NCBI GenBank assembly: GCA_943737045.1
Contig: CALSFV010000031.1
Span: 930,001-994,000, forward strand
Direction: 5' to 3'
Length of the DNA: 64,000 nt
DNA from: Parapristionchus giblindavisi
Taxonomy: Eukaryota > Nematoda > Chromadorea > Rhabditida > Diplogasteridae
Shown here: positions 1 through 12,775 of the stretch, one piece after another
Layout: the number at the start of each line of letters is the position of its first letter
Position numbering within the stretch: the stretch's first letter is position 1
Translations under genes and position numbers: made by a program
Notes under the pieces: generated by a model
The model's database searches: none
Told to the model about the DNA's origin: nothing
The model's input: only the letters and a program-made list of their open reading frames with translations

Positions 1-299
1 CTCAATTTATTCCGTTTTTAAATGTTTTCCCCCTAGTGTGTGTTTTAATTTTAAGTAAAAAAACATGTAAAAACGAAATAAATTAAACCTATAGGGAGAG
101 TCCGGGCATAGAGCCGTGAAAAGAGACAGGTGTCTACAGTATGACAAGCGCACTAAGGATCGTGAAGTGACTTTTTTACCGAGTTGCTGTCATATTTTGC
201 TTTCGTAACCAAATTTGACCAGGTTTGTTTGCCTTCATATTTAAATATAAGGTAGGTAATTAAGTGTAGAACGATTTAAGCAAATTTAATTTCTTCCTC

Positions 300-521
300 C
301 TAGAGAACCGTCGTATAGAAATTAACGTTCAAAAGTTTGTTTTCGTAATAACTCGATTCTTCGAAGTCCTGACTAAAAAGCGATCGCAGTAAAAGTTGCT
401 TGTATTCGCTCGAGGAATCGATTGGTACCACTCCCGAGTCGATCGGATGCTTGGGAACCGAAATAATTTTTTCGACCAAATGAACATTTTCGCTTACAGT
501 AACCTTCAGACACAAAATCAA
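300..521 (-). other. Uncharacterised open frame, possible 3' exon of an upstream minus-strand gene
   Basis: A minus-strand frame of about 70 codons runs through 521-300 with no low complexity (it contains SSEYKQLLLRSLFSQDFEE). The composition looks protein-like. It could be the last exon of a gene transcribed leftward out of the window, or chance. No family is recognised. The plus strand here gives no convincing BTB sequence. Confidence 0.2.
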
Positions 522-629
522 ACTTTCTCATATGTGTGGTTGAGGTCACCTGGCAGTGTACTATTTCATTCCACATCAAACAAAAATATTTATTTTTCGC
601 TATGTCACCTCATATGTGAGTTCCCTCAG

Positions 630-3600
630 ACAGGCTCTCTTATAGGTCTGCATATTGTATTGGGTTCTCTCTATGATAATGAGATTGTACTACAATCTGA
701 TAAACTACCATCAATCATCGCTGCTTCTTCCATGCTTCAATTGGTTGGTCTATATCTTTATCTTCTTTTCAAAAGAGAACAAAATATCCAAATCTCACTA
801 TCCGCAATCCGTAGTAATGTTATCTGTTATGGATTCTTAGGAATTAAAAATACTTCTTATTCACCTTGGTTAGATTAATGTACCGTAGGCGATTTTCCCG
901 TATAATCTCCCACTTGTGTCGTTTTTTTCTCGTTTAGACGATACATTCGATAAAGTTGATCGACAGCCCTTACAACCTAATACAGTATCTCTTCATTTTA
1001 GAATGAAGTATACGATAGAGCAGTGGAAGCAATGACAGAATCAATCGATGATCATCATGCACTCGCTTTTCTCTCATGTGGATATCTTTACGAGATTGAT
1101 ACGGTATTCATTTATTGAGTTATTAATTGCTCCTTTATGTAATTTGTTACCGTAACGCTGATTAATCCTATCAGGTCAGAAACGCTGCGTTCTACTACAT
1201 TCTGTGGAATTTCTGGCGTCTTGGCAAGAAGTTGTCCTTCCTCGCCGAACTACCGTACATTTATCGATTATTGATTGATTCATTTTTTTCTATTGATTAT
1301 TTTGTAGTGAGAAGGTAATGACTCGTCTCCTCTCCACCACTGATCTACCAGTTGTTGAAGCCGAAGTTGATCTCTACAAAATTATCAAATCGGTGAGATT
1401 ATTGATTTTAGCTCTTACGTGTTTTATAGAGTTTGTGTCAGCTGGTTTGGTCCTATTTATTGTATAATATTCAATTGATTGATTTCAGTGGATATTCCTT
1501 CAGTATGCACCTGATTCGTCATCCCTTGTCCAAGAAGATTTCGATGCTGCATGTGACATGTTCTACAAATCGATCAAGGTCAAACTCTAACTTGATAATG
1601 TATTACTGAACAGGTCTATTGTAGATTTTCACTTTTTATTCGAAAAAATGTTTACAATATAGAAGTACTATAATATATTTGCATTGCAGGATGGTTCTAT
1701 CATCTCGTCTCCCATAATGTCACCTGCACTCTCTCCATCCAGTTCTCATACTCCACCATCTCTGACATTTCTAGAAGGACAGCATAATGAACTGATGCAG
1801 TCGCATGGATTGTTCCTGAAGTAAGTGTCTTAGTAGTATTCATCGAATCTTAGGATAGAATTTTGTGATTCATATACATTCAGATATTCATCCCTCTTTG
1901 CTGGTCTTCGTCTACAGAATATATTCTGCAGTACAACGGGAATCAATTTGATCAGGTTTGTTTTTCCTCATGTAAAGTATTCACGACAACTTATTGTACG
2001 AACCAGTACCGATTTTAATGATCAATATTGATTTGTAGATCAGATGGTATCCTCCCTCGATCATTGATTGATGCAGTGATAGCTGATCGATACTACACAT
2101 CACTAGCGATGGATGATAATCGAAGGTTAATATATATATATATATATATAGATTATGTTGTTTACTCACGGTATATTTATTTAAAATATAATTGCCGTAC
2201 AGGTGACTCTATTGTACCGTAGTATTACTCATTGAAAAGCGTATCATTTAAAGTGAGAGTAACCTTTGTCAAATATAACTCTCTGGAAAAGGGCAACTCA
2301 TGTGGTGCAGACTCTCACCACGACCGACATCTCTCTTGTATTTGGCATTTTGCCAAAAACACATTGAAATGAAAGGAAAGGATGACGATGAGGCGATCAA
2401 TCAATGTAGGGAAGTGCCTCAAGATGCGCTAAACCAAAGTTCAAAACACTCTCACACGCAAAAGTAGTGTTCCCATGTTCTCTCTCATTCCTTCTATAGA
2501 TGTCAATCACTTCCTAACATGCTCTGGTGGCGCAGTCGGTAGATAGTTTGGTCTATCTATCTGGTCCTCAGTCGTTCGGTCTCATCCCGTGACTCCTCTT
2601 TTGTACAGTATTTTCTGACTTTCTCCCGATTATTACCACCATTGTAACGTCGTGGTGAGAGTCCGCGCGAGTTAAACTTGTATATTGACAAAGGTTACTC
2701 TCCCTTTAATCAGCTTACCGAATGAAGTACAAATGGAAACGATAAGTGAGGAAGCATTTCTTCTCTCATCAACGAGATTTGGAAGATCAATTGATGATGA
2801 ATTGAGGGTATCTTAATCTTATTTCATTTATCATTTTCTTTATATTTTTAGAGTTCCAAAATAATATTAGTTGTTCTTAAAGGAAGTCGGCAATGAATAA
2901 AAAAGTGGTCTTCAGGTGGAAGATGGTACAAATCTGATTCAAATTTTGTACATAATTAAAAATAATATTGCACTAAAAATAAACCTAGACTAAAAATTTT
3001 CTGTCCTTTCCCAATTTCTGTACCACACCTAATTAGAAACTTAGTTTGATGGATAAATTTAAGACACCGGCTCAGTAAGACTCCCGGTAGTGCCGGACAT
3101 CGACCTCACCGATTTGGCTCAAAATTTTTTTGTGGATACCCCCATGGCCCCCCATCACAAAATGGGTATTCATTTGGGCTGGGTCCTTGAAACATAAATG
3201 TGGCGGGTTCTCGAAATTTGAAAATTCGATTTTCGCCAAAAAAAAGTGGAGCGACCTAGGTTCAATGTTAGTGTCGATTAATTACAAGTATGCCTAGACA
3301 ACAAAAACTCGCTATAGGACGGTTCGGATATCCGATCGCAAACTGATTTTTTTACCTCCTAAAAACACATTAAAATTAATTAAAATTTTAAAATATAAAA
3401 TCGCACAATTATTTTTGCCTTATCTTATAGAGCAAAAAATTCCGCGTCGAATGAAGGTAAAAAATAAAAAATCGATAGACCCCTATTTTGAGAAAAATGG
3501 GCCTGACCATGACTCGAAAATATTTTTGTTTTTAAAACCCCTCCTGTTTGTGCTCGCATTAAAGATCTTTTTGAGTAGAACAACTTTCGCGTTGGACATT

Positions 3601-5779
3601 TTGTCTGAAACTCATGTACAAGAGAGATACACACGATTTTGTGACCAATTTTGAGTTAAGCGAAATAAAAATATTTTTTTGCAAAATCGTGTGTATCTCT
3701 CTTGTACATGAGTTTCAGACAAAACGTACAACATGAAAGTTGTTCTACTCGACGAGCTCTTCAATATGAGTACAAACATGAGGGGGTTTGAAAACAAAAA
3801 TATTTTCGAGTCATGGTCAGGCCCATTTTTCTCAAAATAGGGGTCTATCGATTTTTTAATTTTTACCCTCATTCGACGCGGAATTTTTTGCTCTATAAGA
3901 TGAGGCAAAAAATGGACTGCGCTTTTTTTATTTTAAAAATATTTTATTTTCATTTTACTCAAAATTGCAGGAAAACGTGTGAAACTCTCTTGTATATAAG
4001 TTTCAGACAAAACGTACAACATGAAAGTTGTTCTACTCGACGAGCTCTTCAATATGTGTACAAACATGAAGGGTTTAAAAACAAAAATATTTTCGAGTCA
4101 TGGTCAGGCCCATTTTTCTCAAAATAGGGGTCTATCGATTTTTTAATTTTTACCTTCATTCGACGCGGAATTTTTTGCTCTATAAGATAAGGCAAAAATA
4201 ATTGTGCGATTTTGTAATTTAAAATTTTAATTAATTTTAATGTGTTTTTAGGAGGTAAAACAATCAGTTTACGATCGGATATCCGAACCGTCCTATAGCG
4301 AGTTTTTGTTGTCTAGGCATACTTGTAATTAATCGACACTAACATTGAACCTAGGTCGCTCCACTTTTTTTTGGCGAAAATCGAATTTTCAAATTTCGAG
4401 AACCCGCCACATTTATGTTTCAAGGACCCAGCCCAAATGAATACCCATTTTGTGATGGGGGGCCATGGGGGTATCCACAAAAAAATTTTGAGCCAAATCG
4501 GCGAGGTCGATGTCCGGGGTCACTGGCTCAACCCTCGAATCTTACCGAGCCGGTGTCTTAAGAAATTATTTTGCATTTGTTCACTGTACTATCTATAGCA
4601 GAGTTACAATATATTCTTATTTCGAAGTTAAAAGCATGGTGCTCAGACAGACATGTCCTAGTGAATGGTATATTTTTCAGAAAAAGCGATGTTGGCGATG
4701 GACTGGATCACAATACGGTGTCGATTTCATATTTCAACTAAATGCAGGGTACGGTATTCTATTTATCGTTTGTTTGACAAAGTTATCGATTATTGATTTT
4801 TTCGAATATTTCTTGAATCAATAATTACAGATCGATAACAGTGAAGCGTAATGTGCACAGACAGACATCTAAGTATCCATTGATTAATGGAGGATCAATC
4901 ACATTCATTTATAGGTGGATATTATATATTTGTATTGATTGATATCATTAATTACTCTTTACATTGTATCAAATACTAATATAGCTCTGCTGAATATGGG
5001 GTTGATTAGGGGGTAACTGCAATTATAATAGATATTAATGCATTCATTGAATCATCCATTGGAATCTATATTGTTGTTTTGTACTTACAATATGAATAGT
5101 TCATTCATTTCAGATTAGTTCTGGTTAATGGAAAGGGAGAGATTCAATTTGATACGGGAAGATGCAAGGCAACTCTCGAAGCTGATAGGGTATTATAATA
5201 TCTATATTGAATGCTATCGTTCGGTTTCAAGAGTGCAGATAATGGCCGCAATCCTATTTCTATAGCCATATTTTGCAAATTGATTAATCGATTGATTTCT
5301 ACATTTTAGCGAACAACAATCGGTAGTTTCGATGTGAATATGAAGCTTCCCGTCATGATCCATTTCTTCATACTATATGGTATCCTTTATGAATATTTTA
5401 TTGATGGTTTAAAATCATTATTCGTCTGAATTTTACTCAAAAGAAGTTTAAGAATTTAGTTGCATTACAATCAAAAAATGTGGATTGAGCCTTCATTTGA
5501 ATGTTAATCTTGATATTAACTGATGTGTGATGTTCACGAAGATGAAGATGATAATTATATCTTCATTGAGGTTCACCATCTCCTACTCCTTCATTTGTAT
5601 TTGTAAGAGAAGCTATGAATGAATTGAAGAGAACATCAAAGAGGAATGTATTTGATCCTGAAGAAGATGATGGAGATGACGATAAGAATCATATGACATC
5701 GTCATGGTCATCTAATGAAAGTGATGATGATAATGATGGAAGATCGATAGAATCGAGGAATGGAAGATCATCTAGTTGA
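630..5779 (+). CDS. gcl-1: Germ cell-less (GMCL1/gcl-1) homologue, BTB/BACK protein, 5' partial
   Basis: Exons read: 630-743, 1002-1103, 1175-1254, 1308-1392, 1489-1578, 1690-1820, 1884-1955, 2039-2125, 2714-2807, 4681-4748, 4831-4914, 5114-5189, 5310-5379, 5571-5779; all junctions keep phase. Seen: the first exon has VLGSLYDNE and AASSMLQL, matching the end of the BTB fold of germ cell-less (ALGSLYRDE, AAACLLQL). Later come W-I-F-L-Q (BACK region), GLRLQNIF, and the family hallmark CWRWTGSQYGVDF, followed by ITVKRNVH. The tail is acidic and Ser-rich (EEDDGDD, SDDDNDG). Known: germ cell-less is a nuclear-envelope/cortical CUL3 adaptor involved in germline specification. The start and the first half of the BTB domain were not found in 1-630, so they are upstream of the window or too diverged. 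Two introns are swollen by palindromic elements (2251-2708 and 3059-4561). Confidence 0.88.
2251..2708. mobile_element. Palindromic MITE in gcl-1 intron, with tRNA-like core
   Basis: The left end (GAGAGTAACCTTTGTCAA near 2255) and right end (near 2682-2704) are reverse complements. A second inverted pair, ACTCTCACCACGAC near 2311 and GTCGTGGTGAGAGT near 2649, lies inside. Between them, at about 2522-2600, a perfect RNA polymerase III A-box (TGGCGCAGTCGG) is followed by a weak B-box (GTTCGGTCTC), so a tRNA-derived SINE or decayed tRNA seems to sit inside. There is no coding capacity. The element lies wholly within an intron. Confidence 0.65.
3059..4561. mobile_element. Foldback element, family A copy 1, with TTAA flanks
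   Basis: A 1.5-kb palindrome in a gcl-1 intron. The ends read TTAAGACACCGGCTCAGT on the left and ACCGAGCCGGTGTCTTAA on the right. Arms of several hundred bases are inverted copies of each other; for instance the block at 3417-3500 recurs inverted at about 3810-3910 and again at 4115-4195. The TTAA at both ends matches the target duplication known for piggyBac-type elements, but no transposase is present. Open frames inside come in mirrored pairs and are not genes. Confidence 0.85.
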
Positions 5780-7810
5780 ATATATTATACTATAGTATAT
5801 GTAGATATGTATGTAATCTTAATAGACTATTCTTATTTCTCTTAAAAGGACAATTTGTCTATGATCTCTTTATCAATCGAAATAGTACGAAATGAAGATA
5901 CTTTTCACAGAATTTGTGTCCTTAAATACTTAGAATATCGAACTTCCTTATCTGCCTCCTTTTTGTCTGGAATACTGCTGATCTGCCTTCTTTCTTTCTC
6001 AATCGATAATGTTCACTTTGTCATAATAAGTATATATTCTGATCCTTTTCTTGATCTCCATCGATTTATCACTTTACAAATTATGTATCTATTAATTTTC
6101 GATTTAAAAAAAACATAGAGTATGTTTAAATACCATAGTTGATCTTTTTTTGCAATGTCTTTTCTGCTTTACTAATTTTATACAGCAGTTTTTCGTGTCT
6201 GTAAATATTATTGTCCTTTGTAGTGACGATAAATTTTTTTTGAATATCTTTGATAAAGCTGTATATGATGCGATTCGCCAGATGCCAGTGAGTGACAGTA
6301 AAAATTTTCGATTTTTTAGCAGTTTATTTGGATACTGATTACGCAAATCGACACAAAAAAATTACACTTTCTCAGATATCGAATTATCGATTGCTTAACA
6401 TGTGATCATTTTAACCGAAAAAGGGGGTACTACCGATATGAGGGGAGTGAAAATTAATCGGGAACAATTCAGGAAACTTTATTCTCTTATGTTTTTTTTG
6501 TTTTCGTTTACAAAATTTTCATAAAAAGTAATATTCTGAAAAGATGGAAGAGGGTTATATGATAGATATTTCAAATAGATCAGAACACTTTGGATATCAT
6601 TTCATTCCCTGGTATCTCATCTCATTTTGTTCATCCAACCACAATATATCCATCTGCAAGATCCAATCTCGACTAAAATGAAGGACGAAGGAGATTGGAA
6701 TCCTCGAAATTGCTCCTTATCTTGCTCTTTGTTTGATGTCTTGTATATGCACAGGGTTTCATTCTATTGTTGTTCTTTCAACTCATCCATTTATAACAGA
6801 GAACAATCATTTGCTTTCACAATTTCGTTTCTTAATGGTTTTAAGTTTCAAATAACGCCATAACTGAGAAGATATCTTATCGTCATCCTTATTGTCCCTG
6901 CTCTGTCTTCTATTCTTCATTGCACTCTCACATAATCCTCTCATTTGCACTCTTATCGGACCCACATCGTGTAGACTGAAATATAATAGTAATACCACTT
7001 CATTCTATCTTATTGTAGAGTCTATCTATACGAGGGTGGGCGTATTTTATTCTCTAAGAAAATGCAAAGAGAAAGGCGAGGAAAAGGTCCGAGGAGATGA
7101 AAAAGATGGAAGATGAAGAAAGAAATGAGGAAATTGAATTAGATGATGAAGATAGACTTGTTTGCTTCACATTGTAAAGTATTCACGGGTTTCTGTAAGT
7201 ATGACTTTTTCTGTATATTATGGTGACTCTGCGTTAGAATTTCCGTACCATTGAAAAATTACAATTATTACAATGATTTTACAATCATAAACAATAGACA
7301 TTTGGCATCACTTTGCCCACAATTTTAACAATGGGATTTGAGTGATTTGCACACTGAGAGTATTGAAATTTGTCTGTTTTTCTCATTAAGGACAACTACA
7401 ACGTATTGTAATATTTCTTTGATGATGAACAGTATATAAAGGTATAAAGGGTCAAACTCGCAGTGGTCGAACACTTTAAAGGAGCTTCGTTGTTATTCGG
7501 AACATGAAAAAGTATTATTATTCCTTTATAGGAGCACCACATTTTGTATTATGAATGGATTTCTCTACTCGTACAAATGACGAGTTGTGTACATAGATTC
7601 ACAATGACTTTCTATTCTAGTTCATGAGTAAGAGATAAAGTGTGTGAAGATTCTTCCCCTCACATGGACTCTCCCTTCGAAGAGATCTTAAAGGGTGGGC
7701 TTATAGATGTAATACAATAGTAAATCCTCTCTTCAGACGTAGTTTATGCAGTCATGTTTCTGTAGTATGCACTTGCATGTATATATTTACTTTCTGGTTG
7801 CTTTTGTTTG
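5780..7810. other. AT-rich intergenic region, no supported gene
   Basis: Only short open frames without recognisable motifs occur. The one mildly coding-like stretch is 7097-7177 (+): a Lys/Glu-rich frame containing MKKMEDEERNEE and DDEDRLVCFTL, then TAA. It could be a terminal exon of an acidic protein, but no upstream exon was found. Otherwise nothing was seen beyond AT-rich spacer. Confidence 0.4.
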
Positions 7811-9299
7811 TTAAGACACCGGCTCAGTGAGATTCCAGGAAGTGCCGGACATCGACCTCACCGATTTTGCCCAAAATGTTTTTATGGATACCCCCATGGG
7901 CCCCCATCACAAAATGGGTATTCATTTGGGCTGGTTCCTTGAAACACAGATGTGGCGGGTTTTCGAAATTTGAAAACTCGATTTTCACCGAAAAAAAATG
8001 GAGCGACCTAGGACCAATGTTAGTGTCGATTAATTATAAGTATAAATAGACAACAAAAACTGGCTATACGACGGTCCGGAGATCCGATCGCAAACTGATT
8101 TTTTTACCTCCTTAAAACATTCTAAAATTAATTAAAATTTTAAAACAAAAAAGTGCAGTCCATTTTTTATCTCATCTTATAGAGCAAAAAATTCCGCGTC
8201 GAATGAGCGAAAAAAATGAAAAATCGAAAGATACCTATTTTGAGAAAAATGGACCTGAAGATGACCCGAAAATATTTTTGTTTTCAAAACCCCTCATGTT
8301 TGTACTCATATTGAAGAGCTCGTCGAGTATAACAACTTTCATGTTGAACGTTTTGTCTGAAACTCGTGTACAAGAGAATTACATGAGTTTTATTTATTCA
8401 CACGGTTGTTCACCCAATTTTGAGTTAAACGAAAGAAAAATATTTTTTGTGCACAAATTGATTACGCCTATATTGTAGACCTCAAAAATCCATACTTAAT
8501 TTGTTGTTTCACGAAAAAAATTGTTGGCCCCTATTCTGAAAAACATGGCCTCTAAAGTGGTCAAGAAAAAAAAGTTGTCGAAACCTTGCCATGTTTATAC
8601 TCATTTTAAAGAACTCGACGAGTAAATCATTTCCCATGTTGGTCGTATTCTATGAAGGTCGTTTGTTCTCAAGATACAAGCAATCTAAACGATTAGGATC
8701 CAGTTAATCTTAATTCATGTAATTCTCTTGTACATGAGTTTCAGACAAAACGTTCAACATGAAAGTTGTTCTACTCGACGAGCTCTTCAATATGAGTACA
8801 CACATGAGGGGTTTCGAAAACAAAAATATTTTCGGGTCATCTTCAGGTCCATTTTTCTCAAAATAGGTATCTTTCGATTTTTAATTTTTTTCGCTCATTC
8901 GACGCGGAATTTTTTGCTCTATAAGATGAGACAAAGATTGGACTGCACTTTTTTGTTTTAAAATTTTAATTAATTTTAGAATATTTTAAGGAGGTAAAAA
9001 AATCAGTTTGCGATCGGATCTCCGGACCGTCGTATAGCCAGTTTTTGTTGTCTATTTATACTTATAATTAATCGACACTAACATTGGTCCTAGGTCGCTC
9101 CATTTCTTTTCGGTGAAAATAAAGTTTTCAAAATTCGAAAACCCGCCACATCTGTGTTTCAAGGAACCAGCCCAAATGAATACCCATTTTGTGATGGGGG
9201 CCCATGGGGGTATCCACAAAAAGTTTTGAGCCAAATCGGTGAGGTCGATGTCCGGGGTCACCGGCTCAACCCTCGAATCTTACTGAGCCGGTGTCTTAA
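7811..9299. mobile_element. Foldback element, family A copy 2, with TTAA flanks
   Basis: A second copy of the element at 3059-4561: same termini (TTAAGACACCGG / CCGGTGTCTTAA), same internal blocks, about 1.49 kb. Arm 7815-8385 is inverted at 8715-9296. The middle (about 8400-8710) is not shared between the arms. The copies differ by scattered substitutions, so they are not recent. There is no transposase. Confidence 0.85.
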
Positions 9300-9422
9300 A
9301 ATTAGAAAAAAATGTGCACGGCCCTTACCTTTTCTTGTTTCGGTTCAATATGACCTATATGACCAATGACCATCACCATTAAGTCTAATCATGACTCGGT
9401 TCTTTTTCTTCCTCATTATAAC

Positions 9423-10224
9423 ATATCACGCTGGTCACGAGAGAATTGAGATAAAATGGCTATTTTTCGGAATGATGCAAGAATGGTTTTTCGGAATGAT
9501 GCAAGAATGGTCCCCTTGGAAATTTCCTTATGTTTTGAAGTCATTTTCTCCACCCACGATCTCCCGTTTCACACACTCTCTCGCCCATTCCTTTTCATTC
9601 CATTCCATTCCATTCTACACCGCACGGTCTCGAGCGCGCGCGCGCCGCGGTGCGGAATGAAACATAATAAATAAATATCGTTTTCTCCCTTTCTCTTCCC
9701 TGTATTTCTTTCACTCACCGGCGAGAGAGTGTGTGAATCGAGAGATTGTGGTTGGTCGAAAATGACTTCATATCATCAGGAAATTTATATGCGGATGAAC
9801 CATACGAACGCATTAATGTATTTTTTTCGTAAATACCTCATTTGAAAGCGCCTGAAAAACTTAATAACATACTGAAAGAAGAGCACCCCTTTTCTTAAAT
9901 TTTTGAGTTATTTAATTCGAAGTGAAGCTCTGTTCAGAATCATTTTCATGACCTCTGGTTTGTTTAGATCGATAGAGCAAGAAAAAAAGAGCGGGGTCAC
10001 TCTTGTGGCACTTTTCCGCTAAAACTCACCAGAAGCGAGAAATTCTCAAAGTTGGGACTTCGCATTACCGAACCGGTGTATTGAGCCCCAAAATGAAAAT
10101 TGAACAATGAGACTTTGGGTTCTGGTAGGGCATGCCTAGAGATGTCCAAAAATGGTCCTAACTCATTTCACCATTTTTGCTTCATTCCCATATCATCTCA
10201 ATTCTCTCGTGACTGGCGTGATAT
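9423..10224. mobile_element. Foldback element with nested inverted repeats
   Basis: The outer arms start ATATCACGC and end GCGTGATAT; after a CGAGAGAATTGAGAT block they stay complementary for about 80 bp. A second, inner palindrome lies at about 9520-9590 versus 9718-9785 (AAATTTCCT...CACACACTCTCTCGCC and its complement), flanking a GC-rich centre. The ATATCACGC/GCGTGATAT tips are shared with the larger element at 12776-14442, so the two may be related. A direct duplication (TTTTCGGAATGATGCAAGAATGG, two units) lies in the left arm. Confidence 0.7.
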
Positions 10225-12118
10225 ATCTCATATCATTTGTTCTATCACTTTGACTATCATTTGAAATGATAGATATAACACAAAGGAATAGAAGAATATG
10301 TGAAGTGACGTGTCTATTTCAAGACACTATTTATGAACGGTAGACTGAGAATCGCCCACTCCCGCAAATATCTTATGTTCCGTTATTCGAGCAGATATAA
10401 ATAACTGTAAACGTCATTCCTTCCAGTATCCAGTACTATAAATTCATCGGTTGCACATCACTAAATTAGTAATCTATGAAGAACTCAGATTGAGCATATA
10501 ATAACTTGGATTTAAAAGAGATGTATGAGTCTTTTATGAGCTGCACTTCCCATCCTCCCCTTTACCCTCCCCCTCTCCCGATAATTTCTATCTATCCCAC
10601 AAGCTCTTTTCATCTGTTATTTCAAATGTTGTCGCATCTTATTGATGTATGATAAATTAAATTAAAATTAAATTAAATGACAGTACTTATAATGCATATT
10701 TGGTCTAACTAACCTCTCATTGTCAGAATAAATTTTTGTCGTCCTTACAATGAGCCATAAAACATTTTATTCTTTCGACGAAATTGAGTACTCAAATTGA
10801 GAAACAATACATGAGTTGTTTCTGGTAGTCATTTGAAAGACCCGTTAATCTTTGTAATCAAATCTTCTCATTCAGAAGAGTGCTGTAGATAGTACTTTAG
10901 ATAATACTTTAGAAAGAATTGGAAAGATGAAAGATGTCTTGGAGAGAAAGAATAGAGAGTCTAAGCAAATCTACACGACTCCCGTTGAATAGTGTTAGAG
11001 GAAAGAAGAGAAAGTACTCTGACTAACAAGATCTATCCTTACGAATGTTCAACTCTTCTATGCAATACTCAAGTAAAGCTAGTTTCAAAATGTTCAAACT
11101 TTATTCGAATTAATTTACATGTTCCTCGATTCATTAATTCAAGTCTAGCGATTACGTTCATTTTTAAGAAAGTTTTTAAGAAAATTATTATCAATATATT
11201 TTTATATATTCAATTTAATTCAATCAATTTAATCTTTTTAATAGAATTCTCGCTTATTCGTGTCGATTGATACACTAAAGAAAAGAGACCAAAATGAGAG
11301 ACTGAAAGACCTCCAAAAGTAGGTTCATTCATCACGAATAAGTATAAGAGAATTCTATCGATAGACAACAAATAATTCAGAGTATAGTACATATAGTGGT
11401 GGTGTGAATATTGAATTGGTCTGGATATCCTAGTGCCATGAAGAGATATTCTAATTCCCATCGACAGAGGTTAGGTAAATAGTGTGTGAAAAGAAGGTTT
11501 CTTCCTTTTCATTATGAGATCTTGAGAAAATAATGTGATTCAGTAAGAACGATTTAAACTTATCCCACAATGAGAGTATGCCTTTTATTTTATTCAAATC
11601 GTTCAAGAGAGATTAGAATGATTTCTCCTTTAATCATTATGTATTACCAAGAACATTTGTTATTGTTTTCAACGGAATAATAATAGGAAATGTATTTTGT
11701 AAAAAAGCTCGAATAAAGAACTGAAATCGTATTCGATGATCCTTTTCCTCTCGTCCGAAATCTCATATTCTACGATTTAAGGGAACAATAAACACAAGAA
11801 TACAACGATAAAGAATTGTGTTTATCCCGTCTAAAACTCTATAAATCCTCTTATCATTAATTCTGATAACTCCTCCAAGTTATTCATTCTTTTCTACTAA
11901 CAATTCATTTACTACAACTCACCGCCCATTTTCCTCGACTGCTTTTCTTTCTCTTTCTTTCCCTCTACTTCCCTCTCAACCCCTTTTGTCTCTAATTATT
12001 CTCTCTATACATTCTCTGACTTGGACACTTTAACTATATTTCCTCCTTCCCTTTCCCTTCTTTTCCTTAATGAGCAAACCTCGAAGAGTCCCTTTATATA
12101 AACAATACTATTTCAATC
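10225..12118. other. Intergenic region, no supported gene
   Basis: AT-rich sequence, becoming pyrimidine-rich after 11930. No frame has recognisable domain motifs and no splice-linked exon chain was seen. Confidence 0.4.
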
Positions 12119-12425
12119 CTCTCCCTCTCCCCACTCCTCCTCCCACCCTCTCTCTCCCTCTCCCCACTCCTCCTCCCACCCTCTCTCTCCCTCTCCCCAC
12201 CCCTCCTCCCACCCTCTCTCTCCCTCTCCCCACTCCTCCTCCCACCCTCTCTCTCCCTCTCCCCACCCCTCCTCCCACCCTCTCTCCCTCTCCCCACCCC
12301 TCCTCCCACCCTCTCTCTCCCTCTCCCCACCCCTCCTCCCACCCTCTCTCTCCCTCTCCCCACCCCTCCTCCCACCCTCTCTCTCCATCTCCCCACCCCT
12401 CCTCCCACCCTCTCTCTCCATCTCT
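12119..12425. repeat. Pyrimidine-rich minisatellite, about 32-bp unit
   Basis: About nine tandem copies of a CCACCCTCTCTCTCCCTCTC-type unit with CCCCACCCCTCCT. One strand is pure C/T with rare A, the other is purine-rich. It opens long Pro/Ser/Leu or Gly/Arg/Glu frames in several phases, which are artefacts of composition. Confidence 0.9.
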
Positions 12426-12775
12426 CTCTGCCTTACTTTTCATTCCTATTCCATTCACATCTCTTCATATAATACTTCAAACCATTCCATTTTCATCTCA
12501 GATACAATTATGTATCCACTCTTTCTTCAACAATCGAGCTATGTACAAAGTCGTCTTTCTACTATATTTCCGACTTCCCATTTATCATATTTGATCGTAT
12601 TCTTCATGTTATTCAATGTATGATCATTATACGAATATGATGGAATTTTTGCATTTATGTATATTTATGCTCTACAGAAACATTGGTCTGAATCTTTAAG
12701 ATTTTAAAACTCATCGCCACATCAATTCAATTTATTTGTCAAGAAGAAAGGGTATAGATCTTTTAGTCTTTTCTC

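Noticed and set aside
396..878. 160-codon continuous frame at the start of gcl-1
   Set aside because: Only 630-743 matches the family; the rest is intron and unrelated upstream sequence.
12070..12594. Pro/Ser-rich and Gly/Arg-rich frames
   Set aside because: Created by the 32-bp pyrimidine minisatellite; both strands open in several phases.
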